Assembly (NCBI GenBank): GCA_037962975.1
Contig: CM075672.1
Span: 59,714,501-59,778,500 of the forward strand
Reading direction: 5' to 3'
From: Clitoria ternatea
Lineage: Eukaryota; Streptophyta; Magnoliopsida; Fabales; Fabaceae
DNA length: 64,000 bases
Shown here: in pieces, positions 1 through 11,923 of the stretch
How the letters are laid out: every line of letters begins with the position of its first letter
Position numbering within the stretch: position 1 is the first letter of the stretch
Made by a program: the position numbers and the translations under genes
The notes under the pieces: model-generated
Told to the model about the DNA's origin: nothing
Seen by the model: only the letters and a program-made list of their open reading frames with translations
The model's database searches: none

Positions 1-480
1 TTCTGGTATTTAGGAAGGTCGCGTTGTACTACTAGTGTCCTGCTCATAAACACCAACTTATATCCATGATTAGATATTCTAAATTTTCTAGTGCTAACTT
101 CAGGGTAGAAATTTTGCATGACATATGTTTTACCCTCCTTAAGTTTTGGAATCCAATTGTTAGCATTTACTCTTTTCACTTCAACCATGATCTTGTTCCC
201 CTATGACAAAAACCAAGAAACGTCATGGAACAAATGTTAATATTCTATACAAAGTTTTGACATCACAAAAACACCTTTACTACCTTTTCATCCATGAAGA
301 TCATCTCAACAACACTAACTTTTTAACTCTCTTTCGTTGAGTTAATCTCTGGAATGAGCATGACCTTATGTGTCATTGTTAAAACAAATGAAGAGTGGTC
401 AAAATTTATACATGAGTAAACTAATTAGATGATTGCTTCCCCTTTATTATATATGCATTCAAAATTAGTGGTAGATTTAT
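1..480. other. AT-rich intergenic DNA, no gene seen
   Basis: No supportable open reading frame, repeat array or transposon end is visible. Base composition matches the surrounding intergenic DNA. Confidence 0.5.
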
Positions 481-654
481 AAGGGCTGATGAATGATAAG
501 CTTCTACAGTTTTAGTTGTCTTTGTCTATGGTTGATATATATATTGATCCGGTCCCAACACCGGCCCCCAAGAGCATGGTTCTAATGCCTTGCCAGATCA
601 GTATTTCGAACAGGAGAAATATGTTTCAAATCCTCTATGATTACTCTTATACGG

Positions 655-835
655 AGTACATACCGCCAAGGCATGTTACTCCGCCAAGGCATGTGACTCC
701 GCCAAGGCATGTGACTCCGACAATGCTTGTTACTCCGCCAAGGCCTATTACTCCGCCAAGGTGGAAAGTATTAAAAAGATTGTACACATACATAAAGCAT
801 TTCCAATGCATACTACTCCGCCAAGCCATAGGCTC
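655..835. repeat. array of ACTCCGCCAAGGCATG units
   Basis: A unit of about 17 bp (ACTCCGCCAAGGCATGT with variants) occurs six to seven times between 655 and 835. The core GCC-AA-GGC is a short inverted repeat. The array lies in the putative U3 of the LTR remnant, upstream of its TATA box, as palindrome arrays do in other LTRs of this window. It creates spurious repetitive open frames on both strands. Confidence 0.75.
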
Positions 836-1117
836 AATACAGGCGGAATACCAAAATTCCCATACTGCGAAGCGAGCCCATATTTATAACCCCGGCACGA
901 GATTGACTCTGTCTTGAGAGGTTGAAAATGGGAATCACGCTGTCACGCATAAGAGGGAACAACAAATAAAATAATGAAGCATTAACGCTTTCCAAGTGAG
1001 TGGAAATACCCACTACAGTGATGGTGCTTGTGAACGGCGCAGGGACCCACTATCTTTCTTGCGTTATGCCTGAAAACAAGGAACGGGTCCTACCAATAAT
1101 AAAGCACCAGTAACAAG

Positions 1118-1125
1118 TATATAAA
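1118..1125 (+). promoter_or_regulatory. TATA box of LTR remnant
   Basis: TATATAAA is followed about 110 bp later by the TGACTTGAGCGTCGG motif of the putative R/U5. Position and sequence fit an LTR promoter. Activity is unknown. Confidence 0.45.
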
Positions 1126-1340
1126 CCTCAGCAAAAAGGTATAGGGGGGACCCCTAATTCTGAACCTTACACTCATACTTGCATAATTCTCTCAGATTTG
1201 CTTTCTAAGTCTAACAGTACTTCAAAATACTGACTTGAGCGTCGGAGAATAATTGCAGGTACAACCACCAATTGTGTCAAGGCAAAGGAGGCTATTCCAG
1301 GTGGATTACTACACTGCCGCAGAGTGCATTGTACTACGCC

Positions 1341-1465
1341 CCAGTATACAAGAGTATTCCATATTTGTATCTGTATAAGGCCCTCCTCACATCAGATTTT
1401 ACCTTACATGTACATTTTGAATTGTTTGACAATCATACCTTTACACTCCCTGTAAAGAACAGTTC

Positions 1466-1500
<35 letters not shown>

Positions 1501-2123
1501 CTGCTTTATTTTATCCCTAGCAATTGGTAATGCTACTAAAAGTTCAATTTCCAAATTATGATTCTGAAACATAGATTCATTATATACTGTATAACTTGAA
1601 TTTTTAACAATGGTGAGGAGCACTTGACATGTATAATCAGTAATGCATATCTTGCTTTCTATGGCACAACGTTTTGGCACATGTACTAATAATCAGTTCA
1701 TCAAAGATATTTCCTTATTTCCTTTTTACTTATATTGTTTAATGTTTCCTTTTATGTTAGTAGGAGGATTAGGAACTCCTGATCCTTCTATTATTGTATT
1801 TTCTTTCTCTCTTGAATTTTTTACCCGCTCTTATTGCATCAATAAAAAGATTAGCAATATGGTCTTGATTTAGTTAATAAATCCCATTACTTTTTACTAA
1901 AAAAAACAAATCCTTCATTCTTAATTAGACAGGACTTCATAATTTCTTGATTTATTTACCATTTATCTGAATCTGAGGTAAATGTTCTTTAAGAGATAGT
2001 ATGATCTTTTTGTTTCTTATGAATTAGTCTCTTTCTCTTAAGCCAATTATTTTTGTCCTCATCATGAAGCTGATAGTTTAAAAGAAACATTAAAGTTGAG
2101 ATACAAGACACCTATTATTAAAA
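1341..2123. other. AT-rich intergenic DNA with a TA microsatellite
   Basis: No gene is recognisable. A TA/TATG-rich microsatellite lies at about 1467-1500. The open frames here are short and low-complexity. Confidence 0.5.
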
Positions 2124-2613
2124 CATGTCCTTGCCTTTACCTATTTTTAAAACTTAAAATAGGTTCAATATATTATATCAAGACTAACTCCAATATTCAA
2201 ACTTAATATCAACTTACTCTTCTATACAATACAAGGCAACAACTAAGAAACAATACTATAATAGTAGCAAACTTTTATTGATGAATATTTTTCAATAACT
2301 TTGTCCCAAATCTCCTCAACTGATTAGACGAAAATTAGATCTGTTATTCAGTCCTTATTTTATTTGCTACAAGCAATAAGCATTTTTATAGATATAGATA
2401 ATTTTGATACCTAGTTTGAAATTTCAAAATTGGTGATGGGGAACTTAACACAAACAATTTTAAGGCAATAACCAAATAAAGAGATGGATGAAATAGATTT
2501 ATCACTTGTCATATTATATCACTCTCATGATCCTGATTCAAGAGATTGTTTTCAGGAGTTTATAGTACATCACACACACATCCTTCAAACCGAATAACAA
2601 ATATTAATCTTAA
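2124..2613. repeat. direct duplication, copy 1
   Basis: The segment starts with ACATGTCCTTGCCTTTAC and ends with CGAATAACAAATATTAAT. Most of it recurs in direct orientation at 3571-3887, about 1.45 kb downstream, with many substitutions and with indels (copy 2 is shorter). Shared blocks include CTCAACTGATTA and CACACACACATCCTTCAAA. No TG..CA ends or TSD were found, so it may be a segmental duplication or two remnants of one unknown repeat. Confidence 0.7.
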
Positions 2614-3570
2614 TGCTTAGTTTATAGTACAAATTTGTCTTCTATTTCATTTTGAAGAGAAGAAAATTTGATATTTTTTAATGTTGGCTAAGTTTTGATT
2701 AGAATGGGAATTTTAGGAGAAGGTTTAATGGATTCAATCTGTGAAGATTTTGAGTAGAAAATGAGCATTTTTTTATGAAGGGGTAAAATTTTCTTAAATT
2801 TTATAACCAAGGAATGTAATTAACTCGAAAGACATAGTTAAATAACGGAACAAAAAGTGCAATTAAGCCTATGTTAGAATATTAGTCAAATAATGATGTA
2901 GATAACCTGTTCTATTTAGTCTTTTCCTATTTATTGAATATCATTATCAACAGAACACAGTGGTAGCATGATGTTTGATGTATCTGCTTATTACTTAACT
3001 CCAAACTTAAACCAATAAAGAAAAATTAGTTAGTGTGATCAAGCTTGGTTTTAATTTTGAATGACCTTTGTTTTCTCCTTTAAATTATATATTGACTACT
3101 CATTAAAACTTTTATCTTAATAGTAAAATCAGAGAACTCATTACTATTAAGAAGCATGTTTGGTCATCTTCCTCTATAATTGAGGTAGATAGTGAACTTA
3201 ATATTAACTTATTGTTAAGAAGCTTGTTTGGCCAACACCCTGCATCTTAAAATGTTCAAGGTTTATAGATATTATTAACAGATATTATGATTCAAAGTGA
3301 CAACATCTTGCAACCTACCTCTCTTTAACAACATTGAGTGTAAAAACTAGTATTGTGTTGTATGCAAACAAATATACATAGTCACAGAATTAGTTAAGGC
3401 TTTCATGGGCCAATGTAGTTTAGGAAACCGATAGGAAGATCAAAGATGTAATAATGAGTGTTAAATGGTTGTGGGAAATAAATTGAGAATTTATGTCTAT
3501 TGCTAATCTTATCTTTTCATAGGTAAGAAAATATTCAAGTTCAATGAAAAGTTAAGAGAGGGGAAAATAC
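2614..3570. other. AT-rich spacer between duplicated segments
   Basis: No gene is visible. A small local duplication (TTAAGAAGCNTGTTTGG) occurs near 3148 and 3217. Confidence 0.45.
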
Positions 3571-3887
3571 ATGTCCTTGCCTTTACTTATTTTTAAAAGT
3601 TAAAATAGGTTCACTTTTATACCTAGTCTCAGTCCAATATTCAAACTTAATATCAACTTGTTTTTTTATACAATGCAAGGCAATAGCTAAAAGACAATAC
3701 TAAAAGAACAGCAAATTTTTATTGATGAATATTTTTCATTATCTTTGTCCTAAATCTCCTCAACTGATTACACTAAAATTAGATCTGTTATTTGTTGCAA
3801 GCAGTAAGCATTTTCAAAAACATGAATAAGCATTTACAGTACACCACACACACATCCTTCAAATCGAATAACAAATATTAATGTAAA
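3571..3887. repeat. direct duplication, copy 2
   Basis: Second, shorter copy of the 2124-2613 segment, same orientation, sharing ACATGTCCTTGCCTTTAC at the start and CGAATAACAAATATTAAT at the end. An internal part present in copy 1 is missing. Confidence 0.7.
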
Positions 3888-4333
3888 CACCTGGTTCATC
3901 TAGGTTTAGGTCTCTTCACATTTTTTTAAAAATAAAATAAAAAATAAAAGCTCTACCTTTGAGAAAATTATCAATACAAAACCAAAAAGAGGAGGTGATC
4001 TTACCTCACTTTTGAAGCAAACACCGCATAATGAATAGGTTAAAATCTCTTCTGGCTGAGCAAAACGTAGAGAAAAACTTACCAAGGAAGTGGGTAAGAG
4101 GGCAATTGATGTATTTCATTATTTTGAAGTTCCAATTCACATGATTTCTCTTTTCCTTTTGAAGAAGCCATTCTTTTTTGTATAAAGTTGACAGAAATCG
4201 AAGAGCAAAGAGTGAATCACAAAATCTTAGCCAAAATGATGAAAGGGCCACTGAACCTATGTTGTACTCTACGCTAAAGCTATGCTATTGCTGCTTAAAG
4301 AAGAAGGAGACTTGTTGATGAAAATGTGTTCAT

Positions 4334-4487
4334 GTCAGAAAAAGTTCTTTGAATACTGGAGAAGTAGAGCGTTTGTAGAAAACGCATTTGATAAGTTTTG
4401 AATCAAGTAGAAATGTCAGAAAAAGTTCTTTCAATATTGGAGAGACAAATAAAGAGAAAAAAAAGAGTTGTCGTCAAGTGGATCACG
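4334..4487. repeat. short tandem duplication, second unit split by the solo LTR
   Basis: GTCAGAAAAAGTTCTTT occurs at 4334 and 4413 (79 bp apart). The next part of the first unit (GAAAACGCATTTGATAAG, then TTTGAATCAAG, from 4377) recurs diverged at 8417-8450, beyond the LTR inserted at 4493. The pre-insertion locus was therefore a tandem duplication and the LTR landed in its second unit. Confidence 0.6.
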
Positions 4488-6180
4488 GGAGCTGTAACAT
4501 CCTAAATTTTAAAATAAAGAATAAACTAAGGAAATAAATATCAAATAATTGAATATGAACCAATTAATGTCCCGAAATATTAAAAATAATTTAATTGGAA
4601 TTTTTAGAGACTGTGACGAATTATTGAGATCGAATGAATAGAAAACTGACCCAGATAAAATATGGGTGTCGGACCAAGTACCACTAATTGAGATGCCGTT
4701 GGTCAGGGATGTAGATAATATTATTGGGAATCCGAATATGAATTCGGAATAATTTTTAGAATAAGTATTGAGCCTGAACTGAGAGCCTGTTTAATGAAAA
4801 ACGGAAGAGTTTAGTGATAGGAATAAAAATAAAACAAAAGCCTCACTCTTTCACTCTCATTCTCGTGACATTCACACTCCCTTAGGCAAAAATACTCCTT
4901 GCTCTCACTTCTCCTCACTTTCTTCCTTTATTTTACTTCTTCTTCTTCATCATCTTCTTCCTTCCCTAAGAGCTTGAACAAATTGGTGCTCTCTCTTTCT
5001 TATTTTCGTTCACCATTGAAGCTTGGAGGAGATAATGGATCCTCTCCATTTTCGTACTCACCATCTTCCCCTTGGTCTCCATTTTTGTTTCTTGATTTTG
5101 GTAAGTTCTTCCTTATTATAATGGTGGTAGAACCCTAGAATATGGATTTCCAAGACTTAGAGGTGTATTAAATGCTTGTGGATAGTGAAAGAAAACATTA
5201 AATACACAAACCCTAAGGTGGGGTGAAATAAATATGGATATTCATGAGTAATAAATGAGGTATATGAAGATAGGGTTGAAAGATGATGAGTATAGAAGGG
5301 CATTTATGATGTGGTAGGGTTTTTACAAACCCTAACTTATGAAATTGGGGAAAATGTATAATGTAGATAAGGTTAACATTTATTGATGAGGGAAGTATTA
5401 TAAATGATGAGGTATTGACATTAAATGATGATTAGAGATAGTGGTTGGAAAACATAAATGAAAACCCACTTGGAATGAGTTAAATGTAAGAGTGGTAAAT
5501 GGGGTGACCTAACTAATTAGGTTGTTACCTTGATAATAATGAATGGTGATCTAAGGGAAGGAATTCCCGAAGCCTAAATAGGTAAATGAATAAAATCTAT
5601 AACTAGCTTCTACATGATGAGAATCATGCGAACATATATATATACATGTTGAGATGGTTTTGGAATGAATAATTGATGTGGTCCTATAATCGATTGGTGT
5701 AGGACTTGAGAACGCTTGTGAGGTGGGAACATCGAACCCGGAAGTCTACTTCTCTTGAGGTAGGAGGAGGGTGTATTTTCTAAATGCATGAGAACTTGTA
5801 TGATGATAATTTATGTGTTGATGTAATGTGGCATGTTTTTTCCTGAATGGATGTAGTATCATATGTATGTGTTGTGAAATTGAGTAAGGGTCTTATAACG
5901 ATTGACTGTGAAATAAGGCCTTAATGAGGTTATGAGCAGTATAATGTGTGATGACATGTCATGAATTCTATGTGTGGCTTGATGAATGCTTGAAATCCTT
6001 GGCTAAGATGATCCCTGTAAATAATGATTGAAACATATATGTTTAGTTATATGGAATAAACCTTGTGATTAACTATGAGTTATACCCTAGATGAGAGGGT
6101 GAGAAAATCCTCATAAGATTGAGGTATGCACGAGCATTTATGCATATATATATACAGCATGGCATGCATAAGTACATTCA

Positions 6181-6545
6181 CGAAGGGTGTATCCCGAAGT
6201 GATGAAAACATTATGATATTTGTTGTTGAATGAATCACCTTGCGGGGTGCCACGAAGGGTGTATCCCGGAGTGATGAAAACATTATGATATTTGTTGTTG
6301 AATGAATCACCTTGCGGGGTGCCACGAAGGGTGTGTCCCGGAGTGATTAAAACATTATGGTATTTGTTGTTGAATGAATCACCTTGCGGGGTGCCACGAA
6401 GGGTGTATTCCTGAGTGATGATGATGTTATGATGATGATGAATATTTAACCTTGCGGGGTTCCACGAAGGGAGTACCCGACGTGACGACGATATAAATTT
6501 GTAATAAATGACCTTGCAGGGTCCCATGAAGGGAGTACCCCTTCT
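6181..6545. repeat. 72-bp minisatellite in LTR A1
   Basis: CGAAGGGTGT starts at 6181, 6253, 6325 and 6397, an exact 72-bp period, followed by more diverged units to about 6545. The core reads CCTTGCGGGGTNCCACGAAGG followed by GTGTATCCC. Because 72 is a multiple of three, a repetitive 24-residue open frame appears on the minus strand. I treat it as an artefact. The same core recurs with a 65-bp period in LTR A3. Confidence 0.9.
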
Positions 6546-7486
6546 GAGGTGGGAAACCGACGTGATGATAAATAAGTTAAGTGGTTGTGATAACTAATAG
6601 AATGAAATCGGATCCATGTATATGCATCTTAAACACCAGTATGTGCATTAGCCATAGAAGCATGGCATAGAGTGATATCCTGTTGAGGAGATTGTGTGAG
6701 TAGTAGATGGAACTCCCTTTTAATACTAACTGTAATCAGGTTAATGGTTGACGTATTCTCATGAATTTAAATGGATATATGTGATTAATGAATTTGATGA
6801 ATGTTTGATTTGGTGTTGATTAAATTTTTCTTAAGGAGGAATGTTTATATTGCATATATATATATTATCACAATTGTAGATTTTCATCATTGAGAAAGTA
6901 TACTCACTCTCCATGTGGTATATCTTTTTAGCTCCTGTGTTGTAGGACTTGCCTATGGAGCTCTTGTGTAGAGAAGTGGTGTGAAGGAAGCCTATTTTGG
7001 TAAAGAATGCCTTGGCCGGCTAATGTTTGAATTTATAGCTTGATATAGACCTTGTTATGTAAATGGATGTATTCGTTATTTTGTATAGTCATGAATTGGT
7101 ATAGGTACTTGTATGGATGATGTGTATATATTGGTGATTTTGGAAGGTCATGTAGGAAAATGAGATCCTAGAGTTTAAGGCTCATTTTCATTAGTGACCT
7201 TAGTATTGGTTAGATATCGAAGATGAAGCATGATTGTAGTTAAAACTTATGAATGAATGATGAGTTGTATGAAAAACTGCATTTCATAGATTTTGCCAAG
7301 TAGTAAGTTAGATTGGAATGCAACTCATGAATTGGAAGGTAAATTTATGGATAAAATCCATTGGAATAAGTTTTAAATGTTGAATATGATGAGTGAGATA
7401 TGATGAATTTAAGTGAAATGGATTAAATTGGGTTTTGGTATGATGTGTTGAGTGATTCCAGCATTTTTTGCGTTTTTACTGATATT

Positions 7487-8052
7487 CTCGCTCGAGCGAG
7501 AGGGTTTCTCGCTCAAGCGAGATGACCCCTGTGATAGTGTATGGTCACCGGCCAATTCTCGCTTAGGCGAGAGTGGGTCTCGCTCAAGCGAGACGGCCCT
7601 GGCATCTGGAGTTGGCCACTGGAAGAATTTCGCTTAGGCGAGTAGGGTTTCGCCCGAGCGAGAGTGGGGTATTTAGCTACTGGCAAAATTTCGCTTGAGC
7701 AAATGGCCTTGGTGGTGGTACTCGCTCAAGCGAGTGAGCGATGGGTGGATTCTGGAAGAATTTTGCCCGAGCTCGCTTTCCTCGCCCAAGCGAATATTGG
7801 GAATCTCGCTCGAGCGAGATGGGGCTCGCTCACGCGAGTAGGCCCCTGTTTCTTCCTTTATTATTTCGCTCGGCGTGTAGTGTTGCTCGCCCAAGCGTCC
7901 CACTCGGTCTCGCTCAAGCGAGTGTGAACCTCGCTCGAGCGAGGTGGCCTCTGAGACTTGTTTTCCTCTTTTCGCTCAGCTTATTTCATGTTTCGCCCAA
8001 GCGTTCTATTGGGACTCGCTCAAGCGAGTGTGGTCCTCGCTTGAGCGAAGGG
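7487..8052. repeat. palindrome array CTCGCTCAAGCGAG in LTR A1
   Basis: About 20 perfect or imperfect copies of the 14-bp palindrome CTCGCTYRAGCGAG occur in roughly 570 bp. Perfect-arm copies include 7487-7500 and 7508-7521. Variants (CTCGCTTAGGCGAG, CTCGCCCAAGCGAA, TTCGCCCGAGCGAG) mostly keep the inverted-repeat character. Copies often come as close pairs followed by a CCCTG-containing spacer. The array ends about 350 bp before the LTR 3' end. Open frames rich in Leu-Ala-Gln-Ala or Arg-Ser-Ser-Glu across it are translations of the repeat, not genes. Confidence 0.95.
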
Positions 8053-8409
8053 AGCCCAGATCTCTCAAACTGCTTTGTTCAAATTATTTTTCCTTTTCTT
8101 TACATTAAATCTTGGTTTTGCATCACTTTATAAACACTTGGGGCATAATTTGAATTCCTTAAATTCTTGTGATGGTTGATCCCTTGAACTCAATCACATA
8201 GCATTAAATTAAATAAATCTCTCCGCTGTTTGTAATTGAGGATTCCTCATTCATGGTTCCTTTTACTTACCTTCTCATATCTCCATATATGAGATAGGTC
8301 TTTCATAGATCCGGGGTATTGACCGACAGTTTCACTACTTATGTTCGTTATAAATAAATAATATTGAAATCGCGAAAAATTTACCCCTACTTTCGGGTGC
8401 CACAGGAGC

Positions 8410-8493
8410 CTTTATGGAAAATGCATTTGAGCGAGATTTGAATCAAGCAGAGATTAACATGTGTCTAGCCAGGGGTTAAGTTTTTTTAGTATG

Positions 8494-8539
<46 letters not shown>

Positions 8540-9130
8540 TTATGATATTTTTATATAAATACAATTTATCTTAACATCTAAAGTTATTCTTAACGGATGT
8601 TATTCTTAACATGCGAGAAGCATCACTAATCACTCAGCTCCAATCATATACATTTAAGTTGGAAATTAGAAAAATGCTGACAATACATTCTTTACGAGCA
8701 CATTCTTTAACACACCCTATGTAATTGCCTAGCTTTTTAAAAGTCAAACAATATATCTTGTAAATTGCTCCCTAATTTAAAACTTTTTTAAAAAGTAACT
8801 AATCACATGAATTGTGTTGAAGAATGTATTTAAGAAAAGAGTGTGGTACTAATTTTTCTATTCGAATTATTAAGATGCGAATTAAGTAACCTACAAATCA
8901 TATCACTGAATACAGAAGTTAACAGATACGCCACTTCAATATGTTGTAAATCCATTCGTATCTATAAACATATAAAATTCGCACAAACATAAAGTGAGTT
9001 TTTCCACCTATGTACAAAGTGAGCCTGCTTTCTGAAACTTTAGGGCACTTTACCAACCAGAAAAAGGATAAAACTTAATCAAGCTTCTCGAAAAAGAGTT
9101 TGCACACTTCATCCATAGTGTTTGTATACA
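8410..9130. other. intergenic DNA downstream of CASPL gene, with (TA)n
   Basis: A (TA)n microsatellite spans about 8497-8535. No other gene is visible. The stretch next to 9130 is the probable 3' UTR of the minus-strand CASP-like gene. Confidence 0.6.
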
Positions 9131-11548
9131 TTATCTGAACCTTACAATGATGGAACCCGAGACAAGAGAGGCCAAGGCAAAGGCCCCAAAAGCAACGAAA
9201 GACAAAGCCACTGATGCATTGGCCATGTAGGGGAACTTGTCCTCACCCCAATTGGACTCCCAGTCATAAGCTCTAGTGGCAGCTGATGATGATGCAGACA
9301 TTAGAAGGTATGTCAAAATCTGCCATTAAAAACCAGCAATTCAGCGGCTGGTTAGTATGCATGCATAAAACTACATAGCTTAACTTTTGGGGGAGAATAG
9401 CAGTACTGTAAGTTATAATCAAGGATTAGAAGGTCAACTGGAGTGAGTTTGGGGGTAGATGGGGAGCATTCTTCAACATCCTTTTATAGTAATATCATAG
9501 TTTCATAAAGGTACAACAGAACAATCTAGTCCTTTTACATCTCAGGTGATTTTTGTTTAACAAGAGATTCATTTTTAACTATGTAAATTGTAACAGTTGA
9601 AGTAACATGCTCAAAGAATTAGTCTTTGAAGCCTTAACTCAATTAGTTACATTATCTAAATGTATTCGTAAAACAGTTGAATCTAATTTTGATGTTGTTA
9701 AAAGCTCATAAACTAAGCTACTGATCCTAATTTCCCTCTCTCTATGGCACCTAATTATGGCACTATAGTATCTAAAAAGAGAAGTGAAAATATAATGCAT
9801 GAAAGACATGGGTAATTAATAATGGTGTTTTTTAATCCATTGAAATAACAGTAAAGGAAAAAAGAAATAAGTATCGAAACCAGAGTTTGAACTTTGCTTT
9901 CAACTACTTTATATTCATGTTAAACAATAACAGTATTGACCTTTCAGGACATGTAAAATATGGTAATTTAAAAATAGGAATATTTGCACAAGTTTTTCAT
10001 GATGGAAAAAAGTAGAGCATTTGTTCCTTGCATATCAACAAGTGCGATCTTTGTTCCTTGCATATCAATAAGTGCGATCTTTGTTCCTTGCATGTGTTAA
10101 ATAGCATTGGAACTCCTATATTTTACCCATTAGAACAATACAAATTTCTAAACAATTGAAAGTTTTCACAGAAAATAACATAACAATTAGGAATTACTAA
10201 TAATTTAAAAAGTAGAGCACTGCTTTGAACGACTTTACCCAAAAAACTTATCTGAATGCATGACCATACCAATACCAAAATCTAATCCGCGGTTTAGAAA
10301 GTTATAAAGCCTGTTACAAGAAAGTGTAGGCATAATCAAAACAGGGAAAAGAGAATGAAAAAGGTGCCCAAAAGGTGTCATTACTTTATACAAGTGTGAT
10401 CATATATGTAGTGGTTATTTGGTTCACTGTTCACAACTCAGACAGGCACGTAATACTTAGCTGACAATGGATTTCATTTCACAAGGCAACTCTGGTACCT
10501 AAACTTTTTCCATGTGGTCCCGTATATTATTATTATTATTTCCCACCACAAATCAATAGCACCAATCAACAATACAAATTTCAGAGTCGCTAAAATCAAA
10601 ATCCAATTGAGGCATTTCGGCACAGTTCACAAATTCAAAGAGAACAGAATTGGCTTTACCTGATCCAAAGCAAAAGTGATATAACCCCTTAGCTGGTGCT
10701 CCACCATGTGCCTTTGGGTATTCAAATACATCACTAAATCACATATCTGCAACCCAGAATACACAAACCCAATCACATTCACTGCCAAACTATACCTGCA
10801 AAATCACACACACCGCATAAAACCAATTAACACAACATCGACAAAAAAAAAAATAGAAACAATTGAACTTTATTTACGGTTAATAAATAAATAAGCAAAT
10901 AAAATGAATACAATACCTGAATTCCTTGTATACATAGAAAGAATCGAGAGCCCAACCTTGTTTTCTATCAGCAGCCAACACGGAGAAAGATATCAAGCAG
11001 AAAACAAAAGCAGTGATTCTGAGACCCAACAGAAGCTTGCTCCACGTGGCAATCTTTTTCGACCTTACCAAACCCGTTATATCCGGTCTCAATCGTCGAT
11101 TACCGGTGTTTCCGGTGGTTGGTTCCGCGTCTTTGAAGCCGACGAAACCCTCTTCGGCGCCGGGATCTACCTTGGTGACAACCTTGGGCTCAACCTGGAA
11201 CCGGTGGGCCGTCACCACAGGCGGCGGCGAGCGCTGGTCGGTGATGGAGCAGTGGCCGTCGGAGATGGATGAGTCCGGCGAGGGGTTCTGCGGCGGCGGG
11301 GAGGAGTGGCGGTCGGAGATGGGTGAGTCGGAGAGAGAGTGGAGCGGCGGAGAAGGGGATTTGCGGGTTCGAAGGGAAGGAGAGCGAGAAGCGATGGATG
11401 GTGATGGGTCCGAAACTACGTCGTGTGGATTTTTATCTTCTTTCTTGTTTTGCTCTGAATCGTTTTCCATTGGACATTCTTTTTCTCGAGACTCCTTTTG
11501 TTTCATATCGGCTAAGCTTTTCTCACTCTCATTCGCTGGGTGCTTCAC
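9131..11548 (-). CDS. CASPL4A: CASP-like membrane protein, CASPL4A type (three exons)
   Basis: The only convincing host gene. The exon model is 11548-10917, 10795-10660 and 9319-9131, with GT/AG introns of 121 and 1,340 bp. The joined frame gives 318 residues. The first about 165 residues are hydrophilic and rich in Ser, Pro, Lys and Glu. Four hydrophobic segments follow at about 172-193, 212-235, 249-270 and 291-312, with Arg177 in the first and Asp255 in the third, the charged pair typical of CASP/MARVEL-fold proteins. The C-terminal part (SSAATRAYDWESNW, then ANASVALSF) matches my memory of the CASPL4A subgroup. CASP-like proteins are plasma-membrane scaffold relatives of Casparian strip proteins; CASPL4A function is not well defined. 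The start is the first ATG of the long exon. A palindrome-rich solo LTR lies about 0.7 kb past its stop and a Tat-like LTR about 0.4 kb upstream of its start. Confidence 0.9.
10021..10095. repeat. 30-bp tandem repeat in CASPL intron 2
   Basis: TTGTTCCTTGCATATCAA followed by (C/T)AAGTGCGATCT is present as two complete 30-bp units (10021-10050, 10051-10080) differing at one base, plus a partial third unit. Confidence 0.9.
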
Positions 11549-11573
11549 CTGGGAACAGTTTTTCTTCCTTTAA

Positions 11574-11923
11574 CTCTACACAAGTATGTATTTGTCTACT
11601 TTACAATCGAACAGTCGCTTTCCCAGATATATTGATTTCTTGAGTATAGATTTATTTTTTAACCACAATTACTCTTCCAGGATTTGGACCTATTATGTTT
11701 TTAGTAATTTTCACACCGGTTTTTTTACACCACAACTGGTGTAAAAAGTAAGCTCAGCAACGGCACAATATTGAAAGATCAATGGAGAACGCAGACTCCC
11801 ACTTACATGATAAGTTTATCCATCATCCTCCAAAAGATGTTGTACACTCAAAAACAAAATTCTATCAGCCCGAAAAATTCCTTAGTACGGGAAAGGTTTT
11901 TGAGCCTGTCTTAGAATCTCAAG
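11574..11923. other. upstream region of CASPL gene with a CACTA-like scrap
   Basis: This stretch should contain the promoter and 5' leader of the minus-strand gene. At about 11712-11751, CACACCGGTTTTTTTACACC followed by ACTGGTGTAAAAA resembles the ACACCGGT subterminal repeats of the CACTA element at 53226-57456. It may be a relic of such an element. No ends were identified. Confidence 0.4.

Larger units (their letters stand above)
500..1340 (+). mobile_element. degraded Tat-like LTR remnant
   Basis: The stretch holds the ingredients of a plant Ty3/gypsy Tat-type LTR: a short repeat array (655-835), a TATA box at 1118 and, downstream, TGACTTGAGCGTCGGAG (1231-1247) followed by TTGCAGGT. The latter is a motif I remember from the 3' part of many plant Tat-type LTRs. 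No TSD, PBS or coding region was found and both limits are approximate. I infer a truncated or solo LTR. The small open frames across it are not credible proteins. Confidence 0.45.
4493..8404 (+). mobile_element. solo LTR of Tekay-like family A (copy A1)
   Basis: A 3,912-bp unit begins TGTAACATCC and ends GGTGCCACA, with perfect 5-bp target duplications GGAGC at 4488-4492 and 8405-8409. Its first few hundred bases match the paired LTRs of the Tekay element at 39133 (shared GTGTCGGACCAAGTA, TATTGGGAATCCGAAT and a later CTTCTCTTGAGGTAGGAGG). That identifies it as an LTR and, with no internal coding region, as a solo LTR. It contains a 72-bp minisatellite, the GCCTTGGCCGGC block (about 7012) and a dense palindrome array near its 3' end. 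It lies about 0.7 kb from the 3' end of the CASP-like gene. Confidence 0.93.

Noticed and set aside
6138..6527. Minus-strand 129-codon repetitive frame
   Set aside because: It is the 72-bp minisatellite, whose period is a multiple of three, so an open frame repeats automatically.
7452..8133. Open frames of 61-130 codons across 7452-8133 on both strands
   Set aside because: They translate the CTCGCTCAAGCGAG array and have only repeat-derived residues; no family match or plausible start context.
8495..8536. (TA)n tract considered as a promoter or insertion site
   Set aside because: It is a plain microsatellite without neighbouring signals.
10904..11643. Plus-strand open frames of 122-186 codons
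   Set aside because: They overlap exon 1 of the minus-strand CASP-like gene, whose spliced product has conserved membrane segments; these are shadows.
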